Shown: positions 16,015-23,788, counted from the stretch's first letter. The stretch: 26,403 bases of DNA from an uncultured Prevotella sp. (GCA_905373605.1 CAJPTO010000015.1:1-26403); one strand, 5' to 3'. The notes: generated by a model from the sequence alone, not told the origin. Program-made: numbers and translations.

Positions 16015-17409
16015 TTATATGTTTATTTTGTCTTCTATGAGTTTTTCCATAGCCAGATGATACATCTCAAGAAACTTATCCTCTTCTGTTTTACACTTAC
16101 ACTTCTTAACAGCAGAGTTTAGACGGTCGGTAACAAGGTCGTAGCCCGATTTTATGCTCATCACCTTCTTCACCTTTCCGCCTTCAACCACATCAAAGGG
16201 ATTGCCTTTGGTGTCTAAGTTAAAAAGAATCAGTGGACGTTTGTTGGCTTTCATTTCTTCAAGCCATTCCTTGTAGGCATTGCAAATTTCTATCAGCTTG
16301 TTCATGAAAGGGCTGCTGTATAGGTCCTTGAAATGCTTATTGTTTGCATCAAATGATTTTGACGAAAAATAGTCAAACTTGTCTGTAAGACAGTTGGCTG
16401 TCATTGCCAGTTCTGTGAGCGGGTTAAACAGTAGCCTTTTCTGCTCATCATAAAACGAAGCAAATGTGATGCTCCCGTCTGTATCTATCAACCCCAACTC
16501 CTTGTTTACTGTTTGGTCGTGTGTTTTGTTGCAAAAGTCTGCAATGGCTGTAGCTGCCAGAAACTCAATCAGGTGGGCATTGTTTTTTTGCATGGAGCCA
16601 CCTTCGTGGTTGTCGTAGGTGTTATAGATGTCGTCGCCAAGAAAATAGAGCGCGTTGATGGAACCATTTTTGCTGATGTTGTTTTCGTAGTAAGCCAAGG
16701 CCGACTTCGTTTTTGATATGAAGGTAGACGAATCTATCTCGCTTCCCTCATCGGTTTTAAGTTTGAAATAGGGTAGCATGGTTATAGCACCTATTTCAGC
16801 GTTGTTTATTAAGTCATTATTGGGCATTGTCTTGTTGGTGCGCAATGTCTTCAACAGCAAGGGGAAGCCGCTGGCACCTGTGCCACCAAATATCGAACTC
16901 ACGATGAATATCTTGTCACCTTGTGCAAAGCTGTTGGCGAAGTCTTCAAATTGCTTGGAGGCTACAATCTGATTAAGCACCACACTGCCGATGTTGGGAT
17001 TGCCTTTGAAGCCCACATCCATCGACGCATTGAGGTTATTTTCAGAGAACAACATGCGCATCGTTGCTTGCGTCTCGCGCCCCATCGAAGGCAAGTCTAT
17101 GAATTGTTTGAAGGTTTTATCGTCTGTGTCTTGTATGTGCAAAATGTAGTTTGGTATGCATTGCGCAATTTCTTTCCGAAAGAATGTGGCCCGCGTGTCG
17201 GGTGTGAACGTTAAGCCAGAGCGTAGAGTCCTGTAGTTGTTCATCAATTGCACCGTGCGTGTCAAGTCGGCATTAGCAACGTCGGGGTCTATTATGATGG
17301 GTACGATTTCGTCGGCATTAAGTTTCACGCCTGCTGCCATCATCATTGTGAATGAGCGTAGTACACGTGAACCTGTGCCGCCAATTCCGAATATGTATAG
17401 TTTTGCCAT
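16015..17409 (-). CDS. tubulin/FtsZ-superfamily GTPase-like protein
   Basis: This 464-residue soluble protein starts with a Rossmann-like nucleotide-binding segment, KLYIFGIGGTGSRVLRSF (2-19). The tubulin signature loop is FGGTGASG (174-181), a variant of the GGGTGSG loop of FtsZ. The early Asp-rich segment IIIDPDVANAD fits the region after the first strand in this group (Pfam Tubulin_2-type proteins). It is not the cell-division FtsZ, which is shorter and keeps GGGTGTG. I start at the ATG at 17409; the longer version would overlap the preceding gene. Distant FtsZ-like proteins have been predicted to work with vWA and OmpA proteins in membrane remodelling, and both kinds of partner are in this operon. 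GTP binding is likely; filament formation and the T7-loop catalytic residues cannot be judged by eye. Confidence 0.8.
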   Translation of the reverse strand: MAKLYIFGIGGTGSRVLRSFTMMMAAGVKLNADEIVPIIIDPDVANADLTRTVQLMNNYRTLRSGLTFTPDTRATFFRKEIAQCIPNYILHIQDTDDKTFKQFIDLPSMGRETQATMRMLFSENNLNASMDVGFKGNPNIGSVVLNQIVASKQFEDFANSFAQGDKIFIVSSIFGGTGASGFPLLLKTLRTNKTMPNNDLINNAEIGAITMLPYFKLKTDEGSEIDSSTFISKTKSALAYYENNISKNGSINALYFLGDDIYNTYDNHEGGSMQKNNAHLIEFLAATAIADFCNKTHDQTVNKELGLIDTDGSITFASFYDEQKRLLFNPLTELAMTANCLTDKFDYFSSKSFDANNKHFKDLYSSPFMNKLIEICNAYKEWLEEMKANKRPLILFNLDTKGNPFDVVEGGKVKKVMSIKSGYDLVTDRLNSAVKKCKCKTEEDKFLEMYHLAMEKLIEDKINI

Positions 17410-17423
17410 AGTGGTAGTTGTAT

Positions 17424-17882
17424 TTAGAATGGTGCACGCGAGCAGTTTGTGCTCCACCATTTTATGAGATATGAAATGAGGATAAAAGCAATCATCGCAT
17501 CAAGCATGTTGGTCACTCCGAATGCAAAGATGTCTGACACGTCAATGGGGAGGTCTTCTAGTTTTCCTGTTGCCTTATTCTCCGTTACCATTTTCCCCGC
17601 ATAATAGTCTTTCAGAAGCCACTGGGTGCCAACAATGAGATTAACTATGGCATTGAGAACAAAGAAGATAAGCCAACCGAAAAGGTTGTTGAGTCGGGGG
17701 TGGTTGATTACGTAATAATAGCATGCTGCAACAAATAACGAGATGGCCAGCATTGACAGTCCAATGCCGATAAACATGTTCCCTGTTTGCTCGGGTGCAG
17801 ATTCGCCCCAAAGGTAATTGGCCAGTTCAAGTCCGAAGAAGTCTTCTAGCCAGCAATAGATACTTCCGAATAATTCGCCCAT
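17424..17882 (-). CDS. small polytopic membrane protein of the eight-gene operon
   Basis: This 152-residue integral membrane protein has about three helices: 35-58 (MFIGIGLSMLAISLFVAACYYY), 66-92 (around LFGWLIFFVLNAIVNLIVGTQ) and 121-143 (MLDAMIAFILISYLIKWW). A short soluble loop between the second and third is rich in Lys, Glu and Asp. I do not recognise the family and there is no catalytic motif. It is separated from the vWA gene by 11 nt and from the tubulin-like gene by 14 nt, so it is surely co-transcribed. A membrane anchor or receptor for the tubulin-like protein is a reasonable guess, based only on position. Confidence 0.75.
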   Translation of the reverse strand: MGELFGSIYCWLEDFFGLELANYLWGESAPEQTGNMFIGIGLSMLAISLFVAACYYYVINHPRLNNLFGWLIFFVLNAIVNLIVGTQWLLKDYYAGKMVTENKATGKLEDLPIDVSDIFAFGVTNMLDAMIAFILISYLIKWWSTNCSRAPF

Positions 17883-17893
17883 ATTAGTTCTAT

Positions 17894-19081
17894 TTATTTG
17901 TTTTTAAGTTTAAATGTGATGCTCCCATAAGGGTTTTGGTCTTTATAGGCTTCGGCTACTCCTCTTACAAGGTAAAGCAGGCCGGTGGTTTTATCCATGT
18001 TCTCTTTTATATTTGTCCCACTGTCGTCGTTGGCCTTGGCTACCCACCCTGCAAGCATAGGATATGAAAGCAAAAGGCTTACTTGTTTCACCGTCTTGGG
18101 ATTTGTTATTTCAACTTCCATTAAGTGGCTGTATTTGCTGTTAGGCGAAGTAACGCGATTTACCGAAACAACCTTCGCCTGTGGATTGTCTGAAACATAA
18201 TTGTTGGGGTCTTGAAGGATTGCCTCACCTTGCAAGCACCCTGTCAAGTCTGCAAGGATACGAACTTTTATCTTTTTTGTGTGGTTTACCACGTAAGTCT
18301 TACGTTCTATGTCAAATGGAATATCACCCGACGACGGGGCGAACGCACAATAGTTGTCCACGCCGCCAAGGATGTGGATGTAGGGGACTTTCTTGTTTAT
18401 CTGTGCAAGAATGTATTTGTTGCCGATAACCCAGATGTAGTACGGCCTGCGCACATTACGTAATTTTTCGTTGTTTGTTCCGCAATACCAAACCCCATCG
18501 AATTTAGATTGCAACCGCATAATTTGAACCCCTAAGTTCTTGTCTTTTGCGAAAGCTTCGTTAAAAATATTCTTAACCGAAACTTGGCAGTTCCCAAAAT
18601 AATCGCGTGCATTGCCCGTGATGTCTAGAATGCAGTCGGAAACAAATATCGAAACGGCATTTCTTTTATGGCGTTGCATAATCGTTTCCAGTATTTGCCG
18701 TAAGTCTGTGTTTTGGCGATTTCCCCCTGCTTGTGCGAATGCACTTGGCGTAAGGTTCTGAATGTAGTTCTCAAGTACGCCTCCACGTGGAATCACTTGC
18801 GTGTTGATGTAGAACAGAGAACAGGTGGACGACTGCTTTTGCAAGTCGCTTACATAATCGAAAACGGCATCTTTAAGATTTGAACCGGCACACATGTAGC
18901 CATCCATGCTCCCTGAATTTTCCATGTAGACATACAAGCTTATAGGACTAGGTGCATTGGCTTCTGTCTGTACGGCTGTCCATTCCAATTCCACTTTACT
19001 GCCACCAGAGACCATTTTTATTACTGCAACAATCAACACTAATGCCAAGATTGTGATTGGGATAACTATTTTCTTATTCAT
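17894..19081 (-). CDS. membrane-anchored vWA-like protein, first gene of the eight-gene operon
   Basis: This 395-residue protein has one N-terminal helix (5-24), after which the rest should face the periplasm. A von Willebrand A-like domain starts at about 47. The MIDAS-like motif is YMENSGSMDGY, where E54-S56-S58 replaces the usual D-x-S-x-S. T125 (NTDLRQIL) and D149 (FVSDCILD) fit the remaining metal ligands. The C-terminal 150 residues form a beta-rich region with no family I know. vWA domains hold protein partners through a metal ion, so it may be the recognition or scaffold element of the apparatus. The gene leads the operon, 11 nt before the next, and the promoter at 19170-19201 probably drives it. 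The vWA call rests on motif spacing and is likely but not certain. Confidence 0.75.
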   Translation of the reverse strand: MNKKIVIPITILALVLIVAVIKMVSGGSKVELEWTAVQTEANAPSPISLYVYMENSGSMDGYMCAGSNLKDAVFDYVSDLQKQSSTCSLFYINTQVIPRGGVLENYIQNLTPSAFAQAGGNRQNTDLRQILETIMQRHKRNAVSIFVSDCILDITGNARDYFGNCQVSVKNIFNEAFAKDKNLGVQIMRLQSKFDGVWYCGTNNEKLRNVRRPYYIWVIGNKYILAQINKKVPYIHILGGVDNYCAFAPSSGDIPFDIERKTYVVNHTKKIKVRILADLTGCLQGEAILQDPNNYVSDNPQAKVVSVNRVTSPNSKYSHLMEVEITNPKTVKQVSLLLSYPMLAGWVAKANDDSGTNIKENMDKTTGLLYLVRGVAEAYKDQNPYGSITFKLKNK

Positions 19082-19169
19082 GAAATATGTAAATGTCTGT
19101 TCTTAGTGCTACATATATTTACAACAATGCTTACGAACTTATCTTTATTCGGCCTCGACTTCTATTAGC

Positions 19170-19201
19170 CTAAGTTACAGGTGAAGCTGTACTGGAACAA
19201 A
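19170..19201 (-). promoter_or_regulatory. candidate promoter of the eight-gene operon
   Basis: On the minus strand TTTG (19198-19201) is followed after 20 nt by TAACTTAG (19170-19177), which fits TAnnTTTG at all but one position. It would give a leader of about 80 nt before the ATG at 19081. Confidence 0.4.
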
Positions 19202-19716
19202 GGGGGTATTGCACACCACGGAGGGATAGTGACTGTAGGTAAAGTCATGCGCGGCAATGTCGCTAATAGGCTAAACTTGTTGTATTTCAGATGCATGGCT
19301 TTTGCACCATGCCTGGAGGCTTCTGCTGTTATTGTGCATTCTAATCAAGAATGATATGTTTACGAAATTTATCTGTGCAACAACAAGATGCTGATTGAAC
19401 ACCTTGAAGTACGTCTTTTTTGTGTACACTTCATTTTCTTTTGGTCGTGGTGATATAGGCTGTTCAGAATTTAGTGCACACAGCCCAACACTTCGCGAAT
19501 TAGGATGCAGGGCGATAGGCTTGTTAAACGGCACAAAATTACTAATTTTTTATCACATAGTCATTCTTTTATGCAATAATCCTTAAAACTTTTCTTGTTT
19601 GTAAGTATTTGCTTCAATGCCTCTATCTTATTGCCGTTTGAATGATCATCTTAGCGCGCCCACACCTTTACCACAACATTTTTTCTTTTCGGCGGATGAT
19701 TATTTTCTTCGTATCT
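19202..19716. other. intergenic stretch between divergent transcription units
   Basis: No convincing gene is visible on either strand between the candidate promoter of the eight-gene operon and the promoter of the sugar transporter. A small hairpin, GCATGG (from about 19292) with CCATGC about 8 nt later, is the only structure I see. The stretch is rich in A+T toward 19540-19620. Confidence 0.5.
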
Positions 19717-19748
19717 TTTGGCCGTATCTTCCATTTGTCGTAACTTTG
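19717..19748 (+). promoter_or_regulatory. promoter of the FucP-like sugar transporter
   Basis: TTTG (19717-19720), 20 nt, then TAACTTTG (19741-19748): a perfect Bacteroidetes housekeeping promoter. The start near 19755 leaves a leader of about 215 nt before the ATG at 19970. Confidence 0.75.
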
Positions 19749-19754
19749 CTAAAA

Positions 19755-19969
19755 CAAATCATGGGCTGGTTAAGAATGTCGGCAACAAGGTAGCTGTGTC
19801 GGAATGCATGTGAACATGCTTCGTGCGCATGGGCTTGTCGTGGGCAACAACGATGCCGGCTGGGTACAAAGCCGATGCAGCACCGTGCTAGGCACGATGG
19901 CACTCGGGGACAAGTCAATGGCCCTTTGCATTTTCCATTTGCTAACAATCAATTAATTAAACCAATATT
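19755..19969 (+). promoter_or_regulatory. long 5' leader of the transporter gene with hairpins and a 50-codon ORF
   Basis: The leader contains two short hairpins: GCATG-TGAA-CATGC and CGTGC-TAG-GCACG (around 19805-19895). An ATG at 19804 opens 50 codons ending with a TAA at 19954-19956, 13 nt before the transporter start. The peptide starts MHVNMLRAHGLVVGNN and has no recognisable family. The ORF may be an upstream regulatory ORF or chance. No known sugar riboswitch is recognisable. Confidence 0.35.
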
Positions 19970-21178
19970 ATGTCTCAAAACAAAAATTATCTAGTGCCTA
20001 TCGCATTCTTAGGCCTGATGTTCTTCTCGTGCGGTTTTGCGCTTGGCATCAATTCTCTTTTGGTGCCGGTGCTGCAAGAGTCGCTAAGCGTACCCTCGGC
20101 CGGAGCCTACCTGCTTATCGGTGCAACGTTCATTCCTTTCTTGATTTTCGGTTATCCCGCAGGACAACTGATAAAGCGCATTGGCTACAAGCGCACAATG
20201 GCCGTTGCATTCGTGATGTTTGCCCTCTCTTTTGGCGTGTTCATCGTTTCTGCCAGCCAAGAAAGCTTCGTGCTTTTCCTTGTTGCGTCTTTCTTTTGCG
20301 GCACGGCCAACGCCTTTTTGCAGACGGCCATCAACCCTTACATCACCATTCTTGGTCCAATAGAGAGTGCCGCCAAGCGCATCAGCATCATGGGCATCTG
20401 CAATAAGCTGGCCTGGCCCATCTCGCCGTGGTTCATTACGCTTGTTGCGGGCGAACATCTCACCGTTAGTCAACTGGATAAGCCTTTCTATATCATCATT
20501 GCCGTGTTCCTTGCATTGGGCGTTCTCTCACTGGTGGCTCCGCTACCCGAGGTGAAAGCGGCAGGCGAAGACGAGAACGAGGCTTCGAAGAACGAAGAAG
20601 ACGCACAGGTTTCGGCCTATGCCAACAGCAAGAAGTCTATCTTCCAGTTCCCCCATTTGGTGCTAGGTGCATTGGCCATCTTCTTCTATGTGGGTGCCGA
20701 AACCATCGCCTTGGCCACACTTATCGACTATGCCAAGGGCTTAGGACTTGAAAACGCGCAGAACTATTCGTGGATTACGCCGCTCTGCATCAGCGTGGGT
20801 TACATTTCGGGCGTTATTCTCATTCCCAAATACATGTCGCAGACGCGCGCATTGCAGGTGTGTACCATCATCGCCATTGTAGGAACGCTGCTCGTTGTGC
20901 TGTTGCCAGGCACGTTAAGCGTGTTTAGCATTGGCGTTATTGCCTTGGGTTGTTCGCTGATGTGGCCCGCATTCTGGCCTTTGTCAATGCAAGACTTAGG
21001 CAAATTCACCAAGTCGGGGGCATCTGTCCTCACCATGGGCTTGATTGGTGGAGCTGTTGTAACGGTTCTTTTCGGACTTCTCAAAGACAACTTCGGCCCA
21101 CAGAACGCTTATTGGATTTGCTTGCCTTGCTTCCTTTACATCGCCTTCTTCGCGTTTAAGGGGCATAAGTTGAGGTAA
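19970..21178 (+). CDS. MFS sugar transporter of the FucP/GluP family
   Basis: This 402-residue inner-membrane protein of the major facilitator superfamily probably imports a hexose (fucose, glucose or galactose) by proton or sodium symport. About 12 hydrophobic helices are visible. Family features are GYPAGQLIKRIGYKRTM (the MFS loop 2-3 motif), CGTANAFLQTAINPYITILGP, typical of FucP/GluP members, and a polar central loop rich in Glu and Asn at about 200-220 that separates the two six-helix halves. Length fits the family (about 400-440). It has its own promoter (19717-19748) and a long leader. The next structure downstream is the hairpin at 21245-21283. No sugar catabolic genes are adjacent, so the substrate cannot be told from context. 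Confidence 0.9.
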   Translation: MSQNKNYLVPIAFLGLMFFSCGFALGINSLLVPVLQESLSVPSAGAYLLIGATFIPFLIFGYPAGQLIKRIGYKRTMAVAFVMFALSFGVFIVSASQESFVLFLVASFFCGTANAFLQTAINPYITILGPIESAAKRISIMGICNKLAWPISPWFITLVAGEHLTVSQLDKPFYIIIAVFLALGVLSLVAPLPEVKAAGEDENEASKNEEDAQVSAYANSKKSIFQFPHLVLGALAIFFYVGAETIALATLIDYAKGLGLENAQNYSWITPLCISVGYISGVILIPKYMSQTRALQVCTIIAIVGTLLVVLLPGTLSVFSIGVIALGCSLMWPAFWPLSMQDLGKFTKSGASVLTMGLIGGAVVTVLFGLLKDNFGPQNAYWICLPCFLYIAFFAFKGHKLR

Positions 21179-21244
21179 AGTCTTTAGTGTTTTTTAGTTG
21201 ACGAATTACAATCTCCTGAAGCTGCTTTTAGCAACAAACAAAAT

Positions 21245-21283
21245 CGGTCATTAGAATAGCCTGTCGGCTTTTTCTAATGATCG
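21245..21283 (+). terminator. stem-loop downstream of the transporter gene
   Basis: CGGTCATTAGAA (21245-21256) pairs with TTCTAATGATCG (21272-21283) with one G-T wobble, and inside it AGCC pairs with GGCT around the loop TGTC. There is no T-tract after the stem, so it is an imperfect terminator candidate. Its left arm contains a 12-bp sequence repeated at 23013-23024. Confidence 0.5.
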
Positions 21284-21370
21284 ATATAATAGGTTAATAG
21301 AGACTCGAAAGTCTGCTTAGATATGTCGCTTAGGGAGATGGTTGAGACTATTCGTCTAGTTTAGTAAATA

Positions 21371-22531
21371 ATGTTATCCTCATTGACAAGTTATTTTAGT
21401 ATGGAACAAAAAGTAACGCTTAATATTTCGTCAGATGCAACTCCTGAAGAGATACAGGCAATGTTAGCTCGAAGTAATGAAGAAGAGCAAGATGCCTCAC
21501 CTACAGTTATGCCTCCCCCTGATATCGTTGCGTTTAATGAACAACGTTCTTGTGCAGATATATTTCGTATGTATCAAAAAGGACAGATAGAAATTAATCC
21601 AGACTTTCAAAGAGGGGAAGTTTGGAAGAATCCTGCTCAAACGCTTTTTATCGATAGTCTGATAAAGCAATTGCCGATACCGAGTATGTGTATAAGTCTT
21701 GATGTTTCTTCGCAAAAGAGAATGGTAATTGATGGGCTGCAACGCATTTCGTCAATTATTAAGTTTTTTGATTCGAAAACAGATTGGAAGCTATCAAAAA
21801 GCGATGATGTCGATCAGCGGATTTCGGATAGAAAGGTTTCTGAGATTAGAGCGAAAAGTCCGAATTTAGTAGAGATACTAGAGAATGTGACAATACCAAT
21901 AACAGTTCTCAGGTGTGATTATCGCAATCCGGAACATATGAAGTATCTCTTTCAGATATTTTACAGATTAAATTCTGGAGGAAATAAGTTGTATAATCAA
22001 GAAATAAGAAATTGTATTTTCCAAGGTCCCTTTAATTCTCTGCTTAAAGAATTGGCCAGGACTCAACTATGGTTTGATTTTGCGAAAACGGATAAAACGA
22101 AAGTGGATTCAGCAAGATTTAATAATGAAGAACGAATTCTGCGTTTCTTTGCGTTTTATCAATCTTATTCGGATTACAAGGGAAAACTAGCTGCGTTTTT
22201 AAATTCTTATATGGATGAAAATAAGAATTCCGAACATGACAAAATAAAGTGGTTTGAGAACCTCTTTGTAGCAACGTTAACAATAGCAAACAGACTTAAT
22301 AGAAGATTTGATTCAAAAAATGTAGCAGAAGCCGTAATGATTGGAATTGCATTTAACATTGAAACTTTGAATGATGAAGATGGTGAGGCATTAGATGAAA
22401 TATGTGATAATCTTTTTAAGCAGCCAATATTTGCGCCTGAAGAAATGAAAGAAGGTTTGGGTTCCGAAGAAAAAGTTAAGAGTAGAATAAAAACTGCAAT
22501 TTCGGTCTTTAGTCGTGGTAAATTATGTTGA
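21371..22531 (+). CDS. DUF262 (ParB-like/GmrSD N-terminal-type) protein
   Basis: This 386-residue cytoplasmic protein is a standalone DUF262 protein. Key motifs are NPDFQRGEVW (D78-W85) and VIDGLQRISS (D121-R125), the ParB-like DGQQR equivalent. DUF262 is the nucleotide-sensing or NTPase-like half of the GmrSD modification-dependent restriction enzymes, but the DUF1524 His-Me nuclease half is absent here. Members therefore often act with a second protein, and the next gene (HEPN domain) starts before this one stops (17-nt overlap). An alternative start is the ATG at 21401; the domain begins at about residue 54, so the choice does not alter it. Base composition is visibly more A+T rich than the flanking transporter and RluA genes, which suggests recent acquisition. 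A defence role is likely but not proven. Confidence 0.8.
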   Translation: MLSSLTSYFSMEQKVTLNISSDATPEEIQAMLARSNEEEQDASPTVMPPPDIVAFNEQRSCADIFRMYQKGQIEINPDFQRGEVWKNPAQTLFIDSLIKQLPIPSMCISLDVSSQKRMVIDGLQRISSIIKFFDSKTDWKLSKSDDVDQRISDRKVSEIRAKSPNLVEILENVTIPITVLRCDYRNPEHMKYLFQIFYRLNSGGNKLYNQEIRNCIFQGPFNSLLKELARTQLWFDFAKTDKTKVDSARFNNEERILRFFAFYQSYSDYKGKLAAFLNSYMDENKNSEHDKIKWFENLFVATLTIANRLNRRFDSKNVAEAVMIGIAFNIETLNDEDGEALDEICDNLFKQPIFAPEEMKEGLGSEEKVKSRIKTAISVFSRGKLC

Positions 22532-23003
22532 TATCGAGAAGACATTGAATGATATAGATTCTCAATATTCAAATTCAATGTCGCAAAACTCTTTGCCTAT
22601 CATTTTGTCTAAAGCGGCTTTAATAGAGTTTTCTGGGTGGCTCGAACAAAGTTTAGATCAAATATTGGACGAGTATTTAGATTATCATGTTTGTGATGCC
22701 AAGATTGTCGATTTTATAAAAAAACAAATAAAGAGGAATCATGGCTTTAATTATGACAAAATCTTAAAGATGTTAAGTGTGACTATCGGAGCATATAATC
22801 TTGAAAATGTGCTAGATAGAATAAATGTCAACTCTTTTCAGACTCTTGTGGATAAATACTCTTCGGATAGGAATAAAGCAGCTCATACCCATACTGCAGG
22901 AACGACACAAACCTACGATGCACCATCCTCAATCTTAAAGGACTTTCAGTCAATTAGGCCTATAATTGCGACCCTTGAGCGTGAGATAAAATCTCTCCCT
23001 TAA
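22515..23003 (+). CDS. HEPN-domain protein, probable RNase partner of the DUF262 protein
   Basis: This 162-residue all-helical protein carries an RX4-6H HEPN motif: R119-N-K-A-A-H124 in SSDRNKAAHTHTAG. Early charged residues around AALIEFSGWLEQ give the expected first helix with a conserved Glu. HEPN proteins of this type are often metal-independent RNases and toxins. I chose the GTG at 22515; the first in-frame ATG is at about 22578 and would remove the N-terminal helix. The gene overlaps the DUF262 gene by 17 nt and shares its A+T-rich composition, so the two form one cassette. HEPN proteins paired with DUF262 proteins are known in defence islands (MAE_28990/MAE_18760-like HEPN families). 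The exact subfamily is uncertain. Confidence 0.7.
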   Translation: MVNYVDIEKTLNDIDSQYSNSMSQNSLPIILSKAALIEFSGWLEQSLDQILDEYLDYHVCDAKIVDFIKKQIKRNHGFNYDKILKMLSVTIGAYNLENVLDRINVNSFQTLVDKYSSDRNKAAHTHTAGTTQTYDAPSSILKDFQSIRPIIATLEREIKSLP

Positions 23004-23012
23004 ATTCAATTT

Positions 23013-23024
23013 GGTCATTAGAAT
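23013..23024. repeat. 12-bp direct repeat flanking the DUF262-HEPN cassette
   Basis: GGTCATTAGAAT here is identical to 21246-21257, on the other side of the two-gene cassette. The upstream copy is the left arm of a perfect hairpin; this one has no pairing partner. Such a pair is what insertion of a cassette can leave, but 12 bp is short enough for chance. Confidence 0.45.
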
Positions 23025-23098
23025 TATTCGCTACCATGCACCACAGAGAGGTCCCTTTTCCTTGTCGGCTCGTTTGCTTTATGTCTGTGGGTTAAGGC

Positions 23099-23770
23099 CT
23101 ATGTTTGTCCGAACGCATGCCACAGATTGTCGTCGGGTAGGGGAGCTTCAACGCTGATTATCTGTTTCGAAACAGGGTGCACAAACGATATTTTACGTGA
23201 AAGCAGTGAGATGCTGCCGTCGGGATTACTTCGTTTAGCCCCATATTTCAGGTCGCCCTTGATGGGACAACCCATTGCGGCCAGCTGACAACGTATCTGA
23301 TGGTGGCGGCCAGTCATGAGTTGTACCTCCAAAAGCGTGTAATTGTCCGAACTGCCGATAACCTGATAGCTCAATATGGCTTTCTTTGCGCCGGGCACTT
23401 CATGGTTGTGGACGTAGCTTTTGTTTTGTTTCTCGTTGCGTGTGAGCCAATGCACCAGTTCGCCCGCTTCGTTTTCGGGGGGCGATTGCACAATGGCCCA
23501 ATATGTCTTTTTAACATCACCCGTTCTGAAAAGGGCGTTCATGCGACTAAGTGCCTTGCTGGTTTTGGCGAAGGCCACAAGTCCCCACACCGGCCTGTCC
23601 AATCGGTGAACCACGCCCAGGAAAACGTTCCCCGGTTTGGCATACTTCTCCTTGAGATAGCTTTTAACGATGTCGACCAATGGCACATCGCCCGTCTTGT
23701 CGCTCTGCACTATCTCTCCACTGTGTTTTGAAACGATGATGATGTGGTTGTCTTCGTAAACAGGAATCAT
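23099..23770 (-). CDS. RluA-family rRNA/tRNA pseudouridine synthase
   Basis: This 223-residue cytoplasmic enzyme isomerises uridine to pseudouridine in structured RNA. The RluA motif is VHRLDRPVWGLVAFAKT, where the Asp of HRLDR is the catalytic nucleophile. The family's GRHHQIR motif follows (LMTGRHHQIRCQLAAMG), and then KYGAKR. There is no S4 domain, so it resembles RluA or the short RluC/D-like forms; which position it modifies cannot be told. I start at the ATG at 23770, since the upstream TTG lies in a tract of 9-bp repeats. It stands alone between the DUF262-HEPN cassette and fabG and is probably a conserved chromosomal gene. It converges on the HEPN gene, with about 95 nt between their stops. 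Confidence 0.9.
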   Translation of the reverse strand: MIPVYEDNHIIIVSKHSGEIVQSDKTGDVPLVDIVKSYLKEKYAKPGNVFLGVVHRLDRPVWGLVAFAKTSKALSRMNALFRTGDVKKTYWAIVQSPPENEAGELVHWLTRNEKQNKSYVHNHEVPGAKKAILSYQVIGSSDNYTLLEVQLMTGRHHQIRCQLAAMGCPIKGDLKYGAKRSNPDGSISLLSRKISFVHPVSKQIISVEAPLPDDNLWHAFGQT

Positions 23771-23788
23771 GATATTTAAGGGGGTATA

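Noticed and set aside
16015..17409. Cell-division FtsZ
   Set aside because: Length, the GGTGASG loop variant and the operon context do not fit FtsZ, and no division genes are nearby.
8617..19081. Calling the motor operon a Zorya system
   Set aside because: Only the MotA/MotB-like pair fits. There is no ZorC and no ZorD-type helicase or ZorE nuclease, and the other six genes do not occur in the Zorya types I know.
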